DNA of 64,000 bases from DASZUK01 sp963844575 (GTDB taxonomy: Bacteria; Actinomycetota; Acidimicrobiia; Acidimicrobiales; RAAP-2): positions 3,596,001 through 3,660,000 of the forward strand of contig CAWJOU010000005.1 in assembly GCA_963844575.1 (NCBI GenBank). The letters are read 5' to 3'. A model generated the notes under the pieces. It did no database searches and was not told the origin of the DNA. It saw only the letters and a program-made list of their open reading frames with translations. Positions 50,948-61,342 of the stretch are shown piece by piece. The number at the start of each line of letters is the position of its first letter. Position 1 is the stretch's first letter. Made by a program: the position numbers and the translations under genes.

Positions 50948-53047
50948 GTGGGGCTCTACCGGGATCGTGGACCGGACGACCGGCGGACGATGAGAATGCG
51001 CCCGCGAGCGGGACTGTGGCGAGCGATCGGGGCAGCAGCCCTCGGCGCCTCGGCGATCGTCGGCGGTCTCGCCGGTGCGGCCGGGGCGGTCAGCCCGGCC
51101 CAGCCCGCGGCCCCGGCGGCCCCGGCAGCCCCGGCAGCCGTTGCCCACGCCAGCAGCCTGACATGGCAGGCACTGGGCGGCTTCCCGGACACCGTGACCC
51201 TTTATCACCAGTCCGTCACCGAGTTGCTGTGTCCCTCGACCACAACCTGCGCGGCGTTCGGGGCACTGGGGAACGGGGGGAACGGCGAGACCCCCTTCTT
51301 CATCGTGACCACCGACGGCGGTGCAACCTGGACCAGCCGCCCCTCACTGCCGTTCGCCACGACCGGGGCCAACTCGGCGGCGTGCCCGTCGACGACCACC
51401 TGCTACGTGGAGGCGCCGGGATCCGGTCACGAGGTGGTCTACAAGACCACCGACCTCGGTCAAACCTGGACGACGTAGCCGCTCCCGGCCGACTCCTTGA
51501 CATTCCTCTTCAACGGGTCAGAGACCCAGATGGCCTGCCCGTCGGTCACAACCTGCCTCATGTACGGCGCGTTCGATGCGCACACAGGGGGGCTCAACGG
51601 CTTCCTCGTGACCACCGACGGCGGGACCACCTGGAACCCGTACTTCACCGCGCTCGACCCTCTGGGGGCCGACAACTTCGAGGCGCTGCAGTGCCCGACC
51701 ACGAGCACATGCTTCTTCGCCTTCTCCCATCTGGGCGGAGGGCCGGCACCGGTCTCGTTCATCAAGAGCACCGACGGTGGCCAGACCTGGCAGGCGGCCG
51801 CGTCGATCCCGATGTCGGCCGCCCAGGGGAATCTCGAATGGGACGCAACGGGCGGCCTCACGTGCCCGACGACGACCACCTGCTACTTCGACACGTTCAC
51901 CACCGGCGGTGGCGTGTTCGTCGACACGACGACTGACGCCGGCGCGACGTGGAGCGGGCCGTCGCTGGTCCAGTCGGCCGCGTTCCCCGAAGGCATGTCG
52001 TGCACCTCGGCGACGACCTGTTACCTCGCGTTCTACAACAGCGCGGTCGGCGGCGCCGACGGCGTCCTGACGACCACGGACGGCTGGGCCACGTCGAACG
52101 TGACGTCCTTCCCCGCCGGGGTGTCCGCGGGGACCACACAAGGGGGCGCCCTCTACGGGCCGCTCCTCTCCTGCCCGGCGACCGGCACGTGCTACGAGGC
52201 GGCGACCAAGCTCGGCACAGGTAACTCCTTCGGCTACAACTCGCTCGTTCTCAAGAGCACGCCCGGTGCTGGCGGTGGCGGCGGCGCAACCACGGTGGCC
52301 CCTTACTGGGAGGTGGCCTCCGACGGCGGCATCTTCAGCTTCGGCGGCGCGCAGTTCTACGGCTCGACCGGCAGCATCCATCTCAACCAGCCGATCGTCG
52401 GCATGGCCGCGACCCCCGACGGCGGCGGCTACTGGCTCGTCGCCAGTGACGGCGGCATCTTCGCCTTCGGTGATGCCCCCTTCTACGGCTCGACCGGCAG
52501 CATCCACCTCAACCAGCCGATCGTCGGCATGGCGGCGACCGCCGACGGCAAGGGCTACTGGCTGGTGGCTTCCGACGGCGGGATCTTCGCCTTCGGGGAC
52601 GCCGGCTTCTACGGCTCGACCGGCAGCATCCATCTCAACCAGCCCATCGTCGGGATGGCCGCCACGCACGACGGTGGCGGCTACTGGCTCGTCGCCTCGG
52701 ACGGTGGGATCTTCGCCTTCGGGGACGCCGGCTTCTACGGCTCGACCGGGGCGATCACGCTGAACAAGCCGATCGTCAGCATGGCGGCGACCGCGGACGG
52801 TGGCGGCTACTGGCTGGTGGCCAGCGATGGCGGCATCTTCGCCTTCGGTGACGCCGGCTTCCATGGGTCGATGGGCGGCCAGCCGCTCAACAAGCCGATC
52901 GTGGGCATGGCGGCGACCGCCGACGGTGGCGGCTACTGGCTGGTGGCCAGCGATGGCGGCATCTTCGCCTTCGGTGACGCCGGCTTCGCCGGGTCGATGG
53001 GCGGCCAGCCGCTCAACAAGCCCATCGTGGGTCTCGCGACGACGTAG
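50948..53047 (+). pseudogene. Secreted BNR-like/GYW-repeat protein split by an in-frame TAG
   Basis: A signal peptide (IGAAALGASAIVGGLAGAAG) leads to BNR/photosystem-stability-factor-like repeats, each with CPSTTTCY or CPTTSTCF and TTDGGATW or STDGGQTW, then six GYW repeats from 52303 to the end. One amber codon at 51476-51478 interrupts the frame after KTTDLGQTWTT; on both sides the same repeat pattern and frame go on without a gap. The GTG start at 50948 follows GGAG by 6 nt. Either a nonsense mutation, a sequencing error or read-through. Without the stop the protein would have about 699 residues. Confidence 0.8.
52303..53041 (+). repeat. Six tandem 126-bp GYW repeats
   Basis: Units encode GYWLVASDGGIFAFGDAGF, then YGSTGSIHLNQPIVGMAATA with small changes. 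Units 1-3 have SIHLNQP, unit 4 AITLNKP, units 5-6 GGQPLNKP. Neighbouring units are nearly identical in DNA, suggesting recent duplication or conversion. Confidence 0.92.
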
Positions 53048-53053
53048 CCGACG

Positions 53054-54420
53054 ATGCGTCGCTTCCTTTTTCGGTCGTCGACGACGGCCGGCGTGGCGCT
53101 GCTGGCGATCCTGGGCGTAGTGGGGGTCGCCCCGGTGGCGGCCGGTGCCGCGCCACTCGCTCCACACACAACGTCGGCGACCCCCACCGCGTTCTCGGAC
53201 ACGGGTGGCTACTGGCTCGTCGCCTCGGACGGCGGGACGTTCGGCTACGGAAGCGTCACATACTACGGCTCCCACGGCGGCTCACCGCTGAACAAGCCAG
53301 TGGTCGCCGGCGCGGTCACCCCGGACGGCCACGGGTACTGGCTGGTGGCGTCGGACGGCGGGATCTTCGCCTACGGCGACGCCACCTACCTGGGCTCCCA
53401 AGGGGGCTCGCCGCTCAACCAACCGATCGTCGCCATGGCCGCGAGCTTCGACGGCAACGGCTACCTGCTGGTCGCCTCGGACGGCGGCGTGTTCAGCTAC
53501 GGCGACGCCGGCTACTTCGGCTCGCACGGCGGCTCGCCGCTCAACCGGCCGATCGTGGGGATCACGGCCAACCCGAGCGGAGGCGGCTACTGGCTCGTCG
53601 CGTCGGACGGCGGCGTGTTCGGGTACGGCAACGTCAACTACTACGGATCCCATGGCGGCTCACCCTCAACGAGTCCATCGTGGGCATCGTCGCCGCGCCG
53701 CTCGGGCATGGCTACTGGGCCACGGACGGCTGCCACTACCTCTTGCTCAACGGCCAGTGGGGCAGCGACCTCTGCGTGCATTACGCCCAGGGACCGAACG
53801 GGCCGACACCGAACCTCTGGGACTTCTACGCGTACCCCGGGGCCGGGCAACAGCCGACGCAGCTCGAGTTCCAGCTCAAGGTGACAACACCGAACTTCCT
53901 CCTCATCCGCATCGAGGCGCCGATCCCCGCGTACGAGGCGGTGTTCGCCCGCTTCGCGTGGCTCGCCATCCCGGCGAGCAATCCCACACTCACCGCCCAG
54001 CTCGAGTACTGCACCGACCCGCCGTTCACAGGCACGTGCAGCTGGTACTCGGCGAGCGCGATCGAGGCGACATGGAGCGCCCAAGGGACAGCGACCGCGT
54101 CGAGCAACTCGTCGGCGGTCAATACGACGGTCCTCGACGTCGGCGAGATCTACAACAACCTCGTCCTCAATTTGGCCACCACGGACCTCGGGCCCGACTG
54201 CTCGGACGGCTGTGAGACCTTCGCCCAGACAGGCACGATCAGCTACCCCGTCTTCACAGACGATCTGTACCCCGAAGTGATCGCTCCTGGCTCGACCAAC
54301 GGCCCGGCGACCGCCACGCCGGCGATCACTCCGGCGGCGAGCCTCCCGGCAACGAGGCTTCCGCTGCCGGGCGCCTCGGATGGCGCCGATGGCGTCCCGG
54401 CTCTGGTCCCCACGCCCTGA
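53054..54420 (+). pseudogene. Secreted GYW-repeat protein with one frameshift
   Basis: Starts with ATG 53054 and a signal peptide (VALLAILGVVGVAPVAAGAA), then four GYW repeats of the GSHGGSPLNKP type. In the fourth repeat one base is missing at 53663-53665 (CCC where CCG-C is expected): the text LNESIVGIVAAPLGHGYW continues in the next frame and runs to 54420. The C-terminal 220 residues contain six Cys (LEYCTDPPFTGTCSWY, GPDCSDGCETF) and no recognised domain. The gene lies 6 bp after the stop of the preceding GYW gene. Confidence 0.8.
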
Positions 54421-54582
54421 TCGGTCCGTCGTAGGACGCGCCAGGTCCGTCTCTTCACGCCCTTCCGGTCGTTGTAGGCACCGCGTTCTTGTAGGCACCG
54501 CGGCACGGGTGGGGTTAACCCCCGGCGAAGACACCGACTAGCGGTATTCCGCTCGACGGACCGGTCATTTACGTTGCTAGTG

Positions 54583-55549
54583 ATGATCACGGCACACTCA
54601 CTGACCAAGCGCTACGGCGGCACGACGGCCGTCGACAACCTGACCTTCGAGGTCCCGTCGGGAGTCGTCACCGGCTTCCTCGGGCCGAACGGCTCGGGCA
54701 AGTCGACGACGATGCGCATGATCATGGGCCTCGACGTCCCCGACTCGGGGTCGGCCCTGATCGGCGGCAAGCCCTACGCCGAGCTGGCCTGGCCGCTCCG
54801 CGAGGTCGGCGCCCTGCTCGACGCGAAGGCGTTCCACCCGGCTCGCACCGCCCGCAACCACCTGCGGTGGCTGGCCCTCACCAACGACATCCCGCTCCGC
54901 CGGGTCGACGAGGTCCTCGACCAGGTCGGGCTGACTGCCGTCGCCGGCCGGCGGGCCGGGAAGTTCTCGCTCGGCATGGGCCAGCGGCTCGGCATCGCCG
55001 CCGCCCTGCTCGGCGACCCCGGCGTGCTGCTGTTCGACGAGCCGGTCAACGGTCTCGACCCCGAGGGCATCCGTTGGGTCCGCCACTTCCTGCGGGACCT
55101 GGCCGCGGAGGGCCGGACGGTGTTCGTCTCCAGCCACCTGATCAGCGAGATGTCGCTCACCGCCGACCGGCTGGTGGTGATCGGCCGTGGCCGGCTGATC
55201 GCCGAGACCAGCGTGGCCGACTTCGTCGCCCGAAGCGGCGGCGGCGCCGTCAAGCTCGTCACCCCCGATCTGGCGGCGTTCACCACGGCGCTCGGCGGCG
55301 GCGGGGCCACGGTCGACAGCGACGACGGCGGCGGGTCGTTGACCGTCGAGGGGCTGACCGCCCCGCAGATCGGCGACCTGGCCGCGCAGCGACGGCCTGC
55401 GGGTCCACGAGCTGACGCCGATCACCGCGTCGTTGGAGGACGCGTTCATGGAGCTGACCCAGGACGAGGTGGAGTACCGGCCGTCGTCGACGGTCGGCGC
55501 GGCCGCCGTCGGCGACGGCGTGACCGTCCTCGGAGAAATGGAGCGATGA
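54583..55549 (+). pseudogene. ABC transporter ATPase with one frameshift near its 3' end
   Basis: An ABC-2 type exporter ATPase. Walker A is GFLGPNGSGKSTT, the signature KFSLGMGQRLGIA and Walker B VLLFDEPVNGLDPEG. After IGDLAA a single extra base (about 55384-55387) shifts the frame; the true end (SDGLRVHELTPITASLEDAF, then MELTQDEVEY) continues in the other frame to the TGA at 55547-55549. Read literally the shifted frame would fuse the ATPase to the permease. ATG 54583 has no ribosome binding site. Confidence 0.85.
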
Positions 55550-56355
55550 CGATGACCGATACCCTCCAGGCCGTCCCGCGGGGGCACTACACGCCCCGGC
55601 AGGTGGCCAGGTCCGAGCTGGCCAAGATCTTGACGCTGCGATCGACGGCCATCACGCTCGGTCTCACGTTCGTGGGCACCCTGTTGGTGACCGGGCTGGT
55701 GACCAACAGCGCGCTGCACCACAGCCCGCCGTTCTACTTCGGCTTCGACCCGACCCAGGAGTCGCTGACCGGCATGATCGTCGCCGCCCTGACCGGCGGC
55801 GTGTTCGGGGCGTTGCTGATCACCAGCGAGTACTCGAGCGGCACCATCCGCACCACGCTGGCCGCCACGCCGAAGCGCCCCGTCCTGCTGGCCACCAAGG
55901 TGGCGGTCACCGCCGCCCTCACGGTGGTCTTCTTCGAGGTGCTCAGCTTCCTCTCGTTCTTCCTCGGCCAGGCCATCCTCTCCGGTGGCGGGGCGCCGTC
56001 AGCCAGCCTGGCGTCGCCCGGCGCGGTCCGGGCCGTCGTGCTGACCGGCCTGTTCATCGCCCTCCTGGCCCTCATGTCCTTCGGCTTCGGGCTCATCTTC
56101 CGCAGCACCGCCGCGGCGATCGCCGCGTTCGCCGGCGTCGTGTTCGTGCTCCCGCTCGTCATGCACGGCATCTCCGAGCCCGCCGTCCGCTACCTGCCGA
56201 CCAACATCCTCACCAACTCGATCATGTCGACCGTCAACCAGGGGCCGGGGGGCGACCAACCGCTCTCACCGGCCGTAGGGTTGTTGCTGATGGCGCTCTA
56301 CGCCGCGATCGCCCTGGCCGTCGGAGCGGTGCTGTTCGCCAGGCGAGACGCTTGA
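55546..56355 (+). CDS. ABC-2 type transporter permease
   Basis: A 269-residue permease with six hydrophobic segments. LLITSEYSSGTIRTTLAATP is the hallmark of ABC-2 permeases acting with such ATPases. ATG at 55546 overlaps the end of the ATPase gene by 4 bp; an ATG at 55552 has a better spaced GGAG. The stop overlaps the TTG start of the kinase. Substrate unknown; possibly a peptide, antibiotic or lipid exported under control of the kinase and regulator that follow. Confidence 0.85.
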   Translation: MTMTDTLQAVPRGHYTPRQVARSELAKILTLRSTAITLGLTFVGTLLVTGLVTNSALHHSPPFYFGFDPTQESLTGMIVAALTGGVFGALLITSEYSSGTIRTTLAATPKRPVLLATKVAVTAALTVVFFEVLSFLSFFLGQAILSGGGAPSASLASPGAVRAVVLTGLFIALLALMSFGFGLIFRSTAAAIAAFAGVVFVLPLVMHGISEPAVRYLPTNILTNSIMSTVNQGPGGDQPLSPAVGLLLMALYAAIALAVGAVLFARRDA

Positions 56356-57731
56356 GCGAGGCCGGCACCGAGGACGGCTGGGTGCAGATCCGGATCTCCG
56401 AGGAACGAGCCGACCAGGCCAGGCGCCTGGCCCGGACTGATCCTGCGGGAGCCGTTCCAGAAGCGCAGCTGGGCGGAGCTGGGGTTCTTCCTCGCCAGCT
56501 CCGCCCTGGTGTTCTTGGCGGTGCTCGCCGTGGGCGTGCTCGGGATCGCCGGGCTGGTCCTCACGGTCGTGTTCGTCGGCGTCCTGATCCTGGCCGGCGG
56601 CCTGCGGGCCGCCCGGGGCTTCGGCCGTTGGCAACGGGCCCTCGCCCGGCGGCTGCTGGGCGAGGAGATCCCCGAACCCGAGCCGTTCAGCCCCCGTCCC
56701 GGGCTCTTCGGATGGTTGCGGGCCTCGCTGGGCGACCGCGCCGCCTGGCGGGCGGTGGCCTACTTCGTGGCCAAGGTGCCGCTCACCCTCTTCGGCGTGT
56801 GGTTCGCCCTCAGCATCTGGCTCGAGGCGCTCTTCGGCATCCTGTCGCCGTTGACCGGCGGTCACGGCCTGGGGAGGTTCGGGTTGCTCGGCCAGCTGTC
56901 CGGGGCCGGCCCCAACAGCCCGGACGTCGGCTTCGCCGCCCACGTCGGCGTCTTCGTGACCGGCGTGGTGTTCCTCTTCGTCGCCCCGTGGACGATGCGG
57001 CTGGTCGTCTACCTCGACCGGCGGATGATGCACCTCCTGCTCGGCCCCGACGCCGCGGCCTCCCGGGTGAGGAGCCTCGAGGAGTCGAGGTCGAAGACGC
57101 TCGACGCGGCCACCGAGACCCTCCAACGCATCGAGCGCAACCTGCACGACGGGACCCAGGCCCAGCTGGTCGCCCTGGCGATGCGGCTCGGCCAGGCCAA
57201 GGAGAAGCTCGAGCACTTCGACGACGACGCCGGGCGATACCGCCGATCTGGAGGCCATCCGGCGCCTGGTCGACGAGGCGCACCGCGGCGCCAAGGAGGC
57301 GATCACCGACCTGCGGGACCTGGCCCGGGGCATCCACCCGCCGGCGCTCGACACCGGCCTGGAAAATGCCCTCGCGACCCTGGCCGCCCGCAGCCCGGTG
57401 CCCACCGAGGTGACCGTGTCGATCCAGTCCCGACCCAGCCCGGCCATCGAGGCCATCTGCTACTTCTGCGCCGCGGAGCTGCTCGCCAACGTCGCCCAGC
57501 ACGCCCAGGCGTCGCGGGCGTCCCTGAGCTGTGCCCAGCACGGGCCGTGGCTGCGGATCGTGGTGCGCGACGACGGGCAGGGCGGCGCCGCGGTCAACCG
57601 GGTCGGCTCGTCGTCGAGCGGCCTGGCCGGGCTGGCCGATCGGGTCGGCGCGGTCGACGGGCACCTGAGCATCGCCAGCCCGCCGGGCGGGCCCGACCGT
57701 CGTCACCGTCGACCTGCCGACCCACGCCTGA
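56352..57731 (+). pseudogene. NarL-type sensor histidine kinase with three frameshifts
   Basis: The parts read in order: an N-terminal segment to RISEERADQARRLA, a membrane sensor with four hydrophobic segments (LILREPFQKRSWAELGFF onward), the HisKA_3 dimer helix with phosphorylated His in ERNLHDGTQAQLVALAMRL, and the ATPase domain with AAELLANVAQHA and VRDDGQGG. One-base insertions at about 56436-56440, 57232-57234 (GGG) and 57692-57694 (CCC) interrupt it; removing each restores one frame ending in VTVDLPTHA at 57731. Partner of the response regulator 2 bp downstream. Confidence 0.82.
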
Positions 57732-57733
57732 GC

Positions 57734-58396
57734 ATGGCCGACACCGACGCCCTGCGCGTCGTGATCGCCGAGGACTCCGCGATCCTGCGCGACGGGCTGG
57801 TCCAGCTGCTCACCGACCGGGGGTTCGCCGTGATCGGCGCGGTCGGTGACGCCGTCAGCCTGGAGCAGGCGGTGGCCGCCGATCCGCCCGACGTCGCGGT
57901 GGTCGACATCCGCATGCCGCCGACGTTCACCGACGAGGGACTGCGGACGGCCATCGGGCTGCGCCGGGACCACCCCGATGTCGGGATCCTGGTGTTCTCC
58001 CAGTACGTCGAGACCCGCTACGCGGCCGAGCTGCTCGCCGGCGGGGCCGGCGGGATCGGCTACCTGCTGAAGGACCGGGTGGCCGACGTCGCCGACTTCG
58101 TCGAGGCGCTGGTCCGGGTGGCGTCGGGAGGCACCGCCCTCGACCCGGAGGTGGTGACCCAGCTGATGGGGGCCTCTCGCCGCACCGACACGCTGGCCGG
58201 GTTGAGCGGCCGGGAGCGGGAGGTGCTGGCGCTGATGGCGGAGGGGCGGACCAACTCGGCCATCGCCGCCAGCCTCGTCATCTCGGAGGGGGCGGTGGAG
58301 AAGCACGTCGCCAACATCTTCTCCAAGCTGGACCTGCCGGCGACGCCCACCGACCACCGCCGGGTGCTCGCCGTGCTGCGCTACCTGGAGGGGTAG
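57734..58396 (+). CDS. NarL/LuxR-family response regulator
   Basis: A 220-residue regulator with an intact frame. The receiver has acidic pocket AEDSAILRDG, phospho-acceptor Asp in VAVVDIRMPP and Lys in YLLKDRV. The LuxR helix-turn-helix is LSGREREVLALMAEGRTNSA, continuing IAASLVISEGAVEKHVANIF. It is expected to act with the preceding kinase, perhaps on the ABC exporter operon in which it lies. Confidence 0.93.
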   Translation: MADTDALRVVIAEDSAILRDGLVQLLTDRGFAVIGAVGDAVSLEQAVAADPPDVAVVDIRMPPTFTDEGLRTAIGLRRDHPDVGILVFSQYVETRYAAELLAGGAGGIGYLLKDRVADVADFVEALVRVASGGTALDPEVVTQLMGASRRTDTLAGLSGREREVLALMAEGRTNSAIAASLVISEGAVEKHVANIFSKLDLPATPTDHRRVLAVLRYLEG

Positions 58397-58952
58397 AGCG
58401 GAACGGCGAAGCCCGGCCCCGAACCGCCACACCGCCGCCAGCGCCGACCAGGCCGACGCAGAGACAACAGGAACGGCCAGGCACCCAACCGGCACGGGTG
58501 TCGGAACCGGCGCCGAGCGACATGGACGACAGCCAACGGCCAGAGGACCCGATGCCCCCACAGTGGACGGCCCGCCACAGGACGATGACCCAGGTGCCGG
58601 CGGAGAAGGCTGGTGGACGACGACCGCCACGCCGACGTCGGAGAGGCCACCGTCCCGAGCCCCACGCCACAGCGGCCGGTACGGGGAGCGGAACGGGACG
58701 AGGACGTCGACCCATCCGAGGCCGATCCACTGGTCGAGCACCGCGGTCGTGATGTGGACGGCCAGGAAGCACGCAAGACGCGCGCCGGGAACGCGGCTGT
58801 CGGCGCACGGCTGCCATCCGACGCGGCCGGCGACCGCCAGTGACGGACGCCGACGACGCCCAAGGAGACGGCCAGCGAGAGAAGGACAAGGGCCACGAGC
58901 CCGGTCCCGCGCGAGGACGTCACCAATCGGTCTTGGACGTGACGTCGACCAT
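58381..58952 (-). pseudogene. Ferric reductase-like transmembrane protein, multiple frameshifts
   Basis: Fragments in three frames together give the order of a small heme-binding ferric reductase-like membrane protein: SRGTGLVALVLLSLAVSLGV and VGVRHW, then LGWVDVLVPFRSPYRPLW, GLGTVASP, AVHC and GAGSDTRAGW. At least three indels are needed to join them. ATG at 58952 shares a base with the ApbE stop. The 3' end overlaps the end of the response regulator gene and is approximate. Such proteins feed electrons to flavoproteins. Confidence 0.6.
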
Positions 58953-59923
58953 CACGGGGTGGCCTCCGCCCGGTCGGCCGGGCAGCCGGATCGCGCCTCG
59001 TCGGCCGGCCAGCCGCCGACGCCGACCACCGTCCCGTCGAGGGCGACGAGCCGGGCGCAGAACCCGTGCCGGGACAAGCCAGTCGGGGGCATCGTCAGGC
59101 CCAGGACCACCGCCGCGGTGACGCGGGGGTCGCCCGGATGCACGTACCGGCCGTGACCGACACCGTGCGCCAGCCGGTGTCGGTCGGTCGGCCGGTCGTC
59201 GGATCGATCAGGTGGTGCCGGTGCTCGTCGCCTCGGGACCACCGGCGGGCGGCCACGCCGGAGGTGGCCAGTCCGCCCTGCGTGGGGCCACGGTGACCGA
59301 CGGATCGGCGGGTCCGGCGTCGTGTCGATCGGCGATCCGGATGGCCCGAGCCGCCACCGGGCGGTCGAGCCGGCCACCGGCGACGTCGCCGCCCAGGCTG
59401 ACGAGCACCCCGGTGCCGGTGACGGCGCAGGCCACGGTCCACCGCCGGCCAGGTCGGCGGGGACAGACCGGCCTTGGCGGTCGCCCCGAGGTCCACCTGG
59501 GACCCCGGGCGGGAGGGCGGTCGTGCGCGCGACGTGATCGGCGCGGATGGCCCGCCACCCGGGGACCTGGGCCCGGCGGCAGGGCAGCGGCGGTCCGGTC
59601 GGCGCCACGTCCGCGAGGTCCCGGTCGTACCCCAGGTCCTCCAGGGCTCGACCGACGGTCGGATCGAGCGACCCCGCCGGTGAACCGGGCCGCCACGAGG
59701 GCGTCCTCGATCGCCGCCAGCAGCGTGTCGGAGAGCACCGTGATCGCCCGGCCGACGTGCATGCAGCCGGACCAACTCGCTGTCGTCCCGGAACCGACGG
59801 GCCGCGGCGTCGATCCGGTCGGTGCCGGCGGACCACCTCGGCCGCTTCGACCAGGTGGCCCGGACCAGCGACCCCGACCACCGCCGTGGTCCCGGGCCCG
59901 AAACGACTGACCGGCGCCGTCAG
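58952..59923 (-). pseudogene. ApbE-type FAD:protein FMN transferase, multiple frameshifts
   Basis: Pieces of ApbE lie in order across three frames: FGPGTTAVVGVAGPGHLVEA, RIDAAARRFRDDSELVRLH, RAITVLSDTLLAAIEDALVA, LDPTVGRALEDLGYDRDLAD, VDLGATAKAG, TGVLVSLGGDVAGG, HLIDPTTGRPTDTGWRTVSV and LSRHGFCARLVALDGTVVGV. ApbE attaches FMN to Thr or Ser of redox proteins outside the membrane. At least five indels are needed. The start is uncertain, near 59923, just after the Ser-rich protein. Confidence 0.68.
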
Positions 59924-60267
59924 GTGACGCCCCCGACGTGAGCCGTGGCGCCCTTGGACGACGAGACCGGCGCAGTGGTTGTCGCCGTCGACGTCGAGGA
60001 CGACGATGTCGATGACGATGACGAGGCGGACGATGTCGAGGACGAGGCGGATGACGAGGAGCTCCCGGTCGCCCGGTTCGTCGATGTTGTGGCCGCCGTG
60101 CTACGGCTCGGGGCGGTGGCCGTCGTGTCGGAGCCGGACGAGGAGGCCAAGAAGGCGAAGGCGCCGGTCAGGGCCAGCCCAGCCGCGCCGAGGAGGGCGG
60201 TGAGGGTCCTGACCCGGCGTCGCCCGGCCGCCAGTCTCGACGGCGGTGGGTGGCGGTGGTGTCCCAT
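59920..60267 (-). CDS. Small Ser/Thr-rich exported protein
   Basis: A 115-residue protein with a basic N-terminus, one hydrophobic segment (LTALLGAAGLALTGAFAFLA) and a tail made almost only of Ser, Thr and Ala. It ends KGATAHVGGVT, which resembles the last residues of some FMN-binding exported proteins found beside ApbE and ferric-reductase-like genes, but no FMN-binding domain is present. It may be a shortened or damaged member of that family. Confidence 0.5.
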   Translation of the reverse strand: MGHHRHPPPSRLAAGRRRVRTLTALLGAAGLALTGAFAFLASSSGSDTTATAPSRSTAATTSTNRATGSSSSSASSSTSSASSSSSTSSSSTSTATTTAPVSSSKGATAHVGGVT

Positions 60268-60340
60268 GCCTCCATCGTGAAGGCCCGAGATGAAAACCCC
60301 GTACGACCCCCCTGTGGGCCGTCTGTGAATCGCGCGCCGG

Positions 60341-61342
60341 TCACGTCAGCCGCCGCCGGATCCACCAGACGCTGACGCCGACCAGGGCCAAGGCCAGCAC
60401 CACGAACAACACCGTCTCGTCGATCTGGAACGGCCAGTAGCGGCTCGCCGGCTGGTAGGTGACGACGCCGTGGAACTTCGCCGAGATGGCCGTGATGCAG
60501 TGCTGGATCGACGAGACCGGGGGGCCCTTGGTGATCGCATGCCCCGACTGAGGGCCACTGCCGAGTGTCGGACACGCCTTGAGCAAGAACGCTCTGGTGG
60601 GCGCTCGACCCGCCCGGTCGACGACGGTGGTCGAGAGCACCCAGGCGTTCGGGATGTTCGGCGCCGGCACGGAGACCTGGACCGACCCCAGAAGGCGACA
60701 TCGAGAAACCGAACCCACCTGTCGGCTGGATGGCGAAGGCCTTGGCGAGCGGTGCGGCGAAGTGGGGGCGGATCCAGAACGTCACCGCCAGGCGTACACC
60801 GACGAAGCCGACGAGCGTCGTCGCCATGGCCGGGAGGGTCCGGCGGAAGGGGATGCCGGTCGTCGCGCCGAGGGCGAAGGCGAAGAGCGCGTAGCCGAAG
60901 GGCACGATCCCGGACACGCCGAAGTTGGCCGGGGTGAACCGGTCCGCGTTCACGATGTTGATCGGGTTGGCCCACCAGGCCACCATCAGGCTGAGCCCCC
61001 CGACGAGCAGGCTGCTCGCCAGGCCGACCAAGCGAGCTTGACCGCCAGCCAGCGGACCCGGGTGACGCTCTGGGTCCAGGCCAGGCGGTAGGTGCCCGCC
61101 TCCAGCTCCCGGGCGACGAGCGGCGCCCCGAAGAAGACGCCGACCAGGGCGGGGACGATGAGCACCAGGGCCGCCAGGGCGTTCTGCAGGCGGGGGTCGG
61201 TGGTCAAAACCTGATGGGGTGTCGAACGGTAGACGTCCATCAGGTGCGGGCCGGTGGCGGCCAGCACCACGGCCACGACGACGAGCACACCGAGACCGAT
61301 CGAGCCTTCGGCGCGGAACTGGCGCCAGGCGAGGCGGATCAT
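60341..61342 (-). pseudogene. ABC-2 type permease with two frameshifts
   Basis: The three pieces are: MIRLAWRQFRAEGSIGLGVL to RVRWLAVKLAW; VGLASSLLVGGLSLMVAWWA to FAIQPTGGFGFS; and VSVPAPNIPNAWVLSTTVVD to VWWIRRRLT. Breaks lie near 61030 and 60700. The joined protein has about six hydrophobic segments and a large outside loop, as in permeases of YtrA-regulated exporters. ATG at 61342 overlaps the ATPase stop by 4 bp. Confidence 0.75.

Noticed and set aside
54574..56355. Apparent ATPase-permease fusion protein
   Set aside because: The join is an Arg/Gly-rich frame-shifted stretch. The real ATPase C-terminus is readable in the other frame and ends at the permease start.
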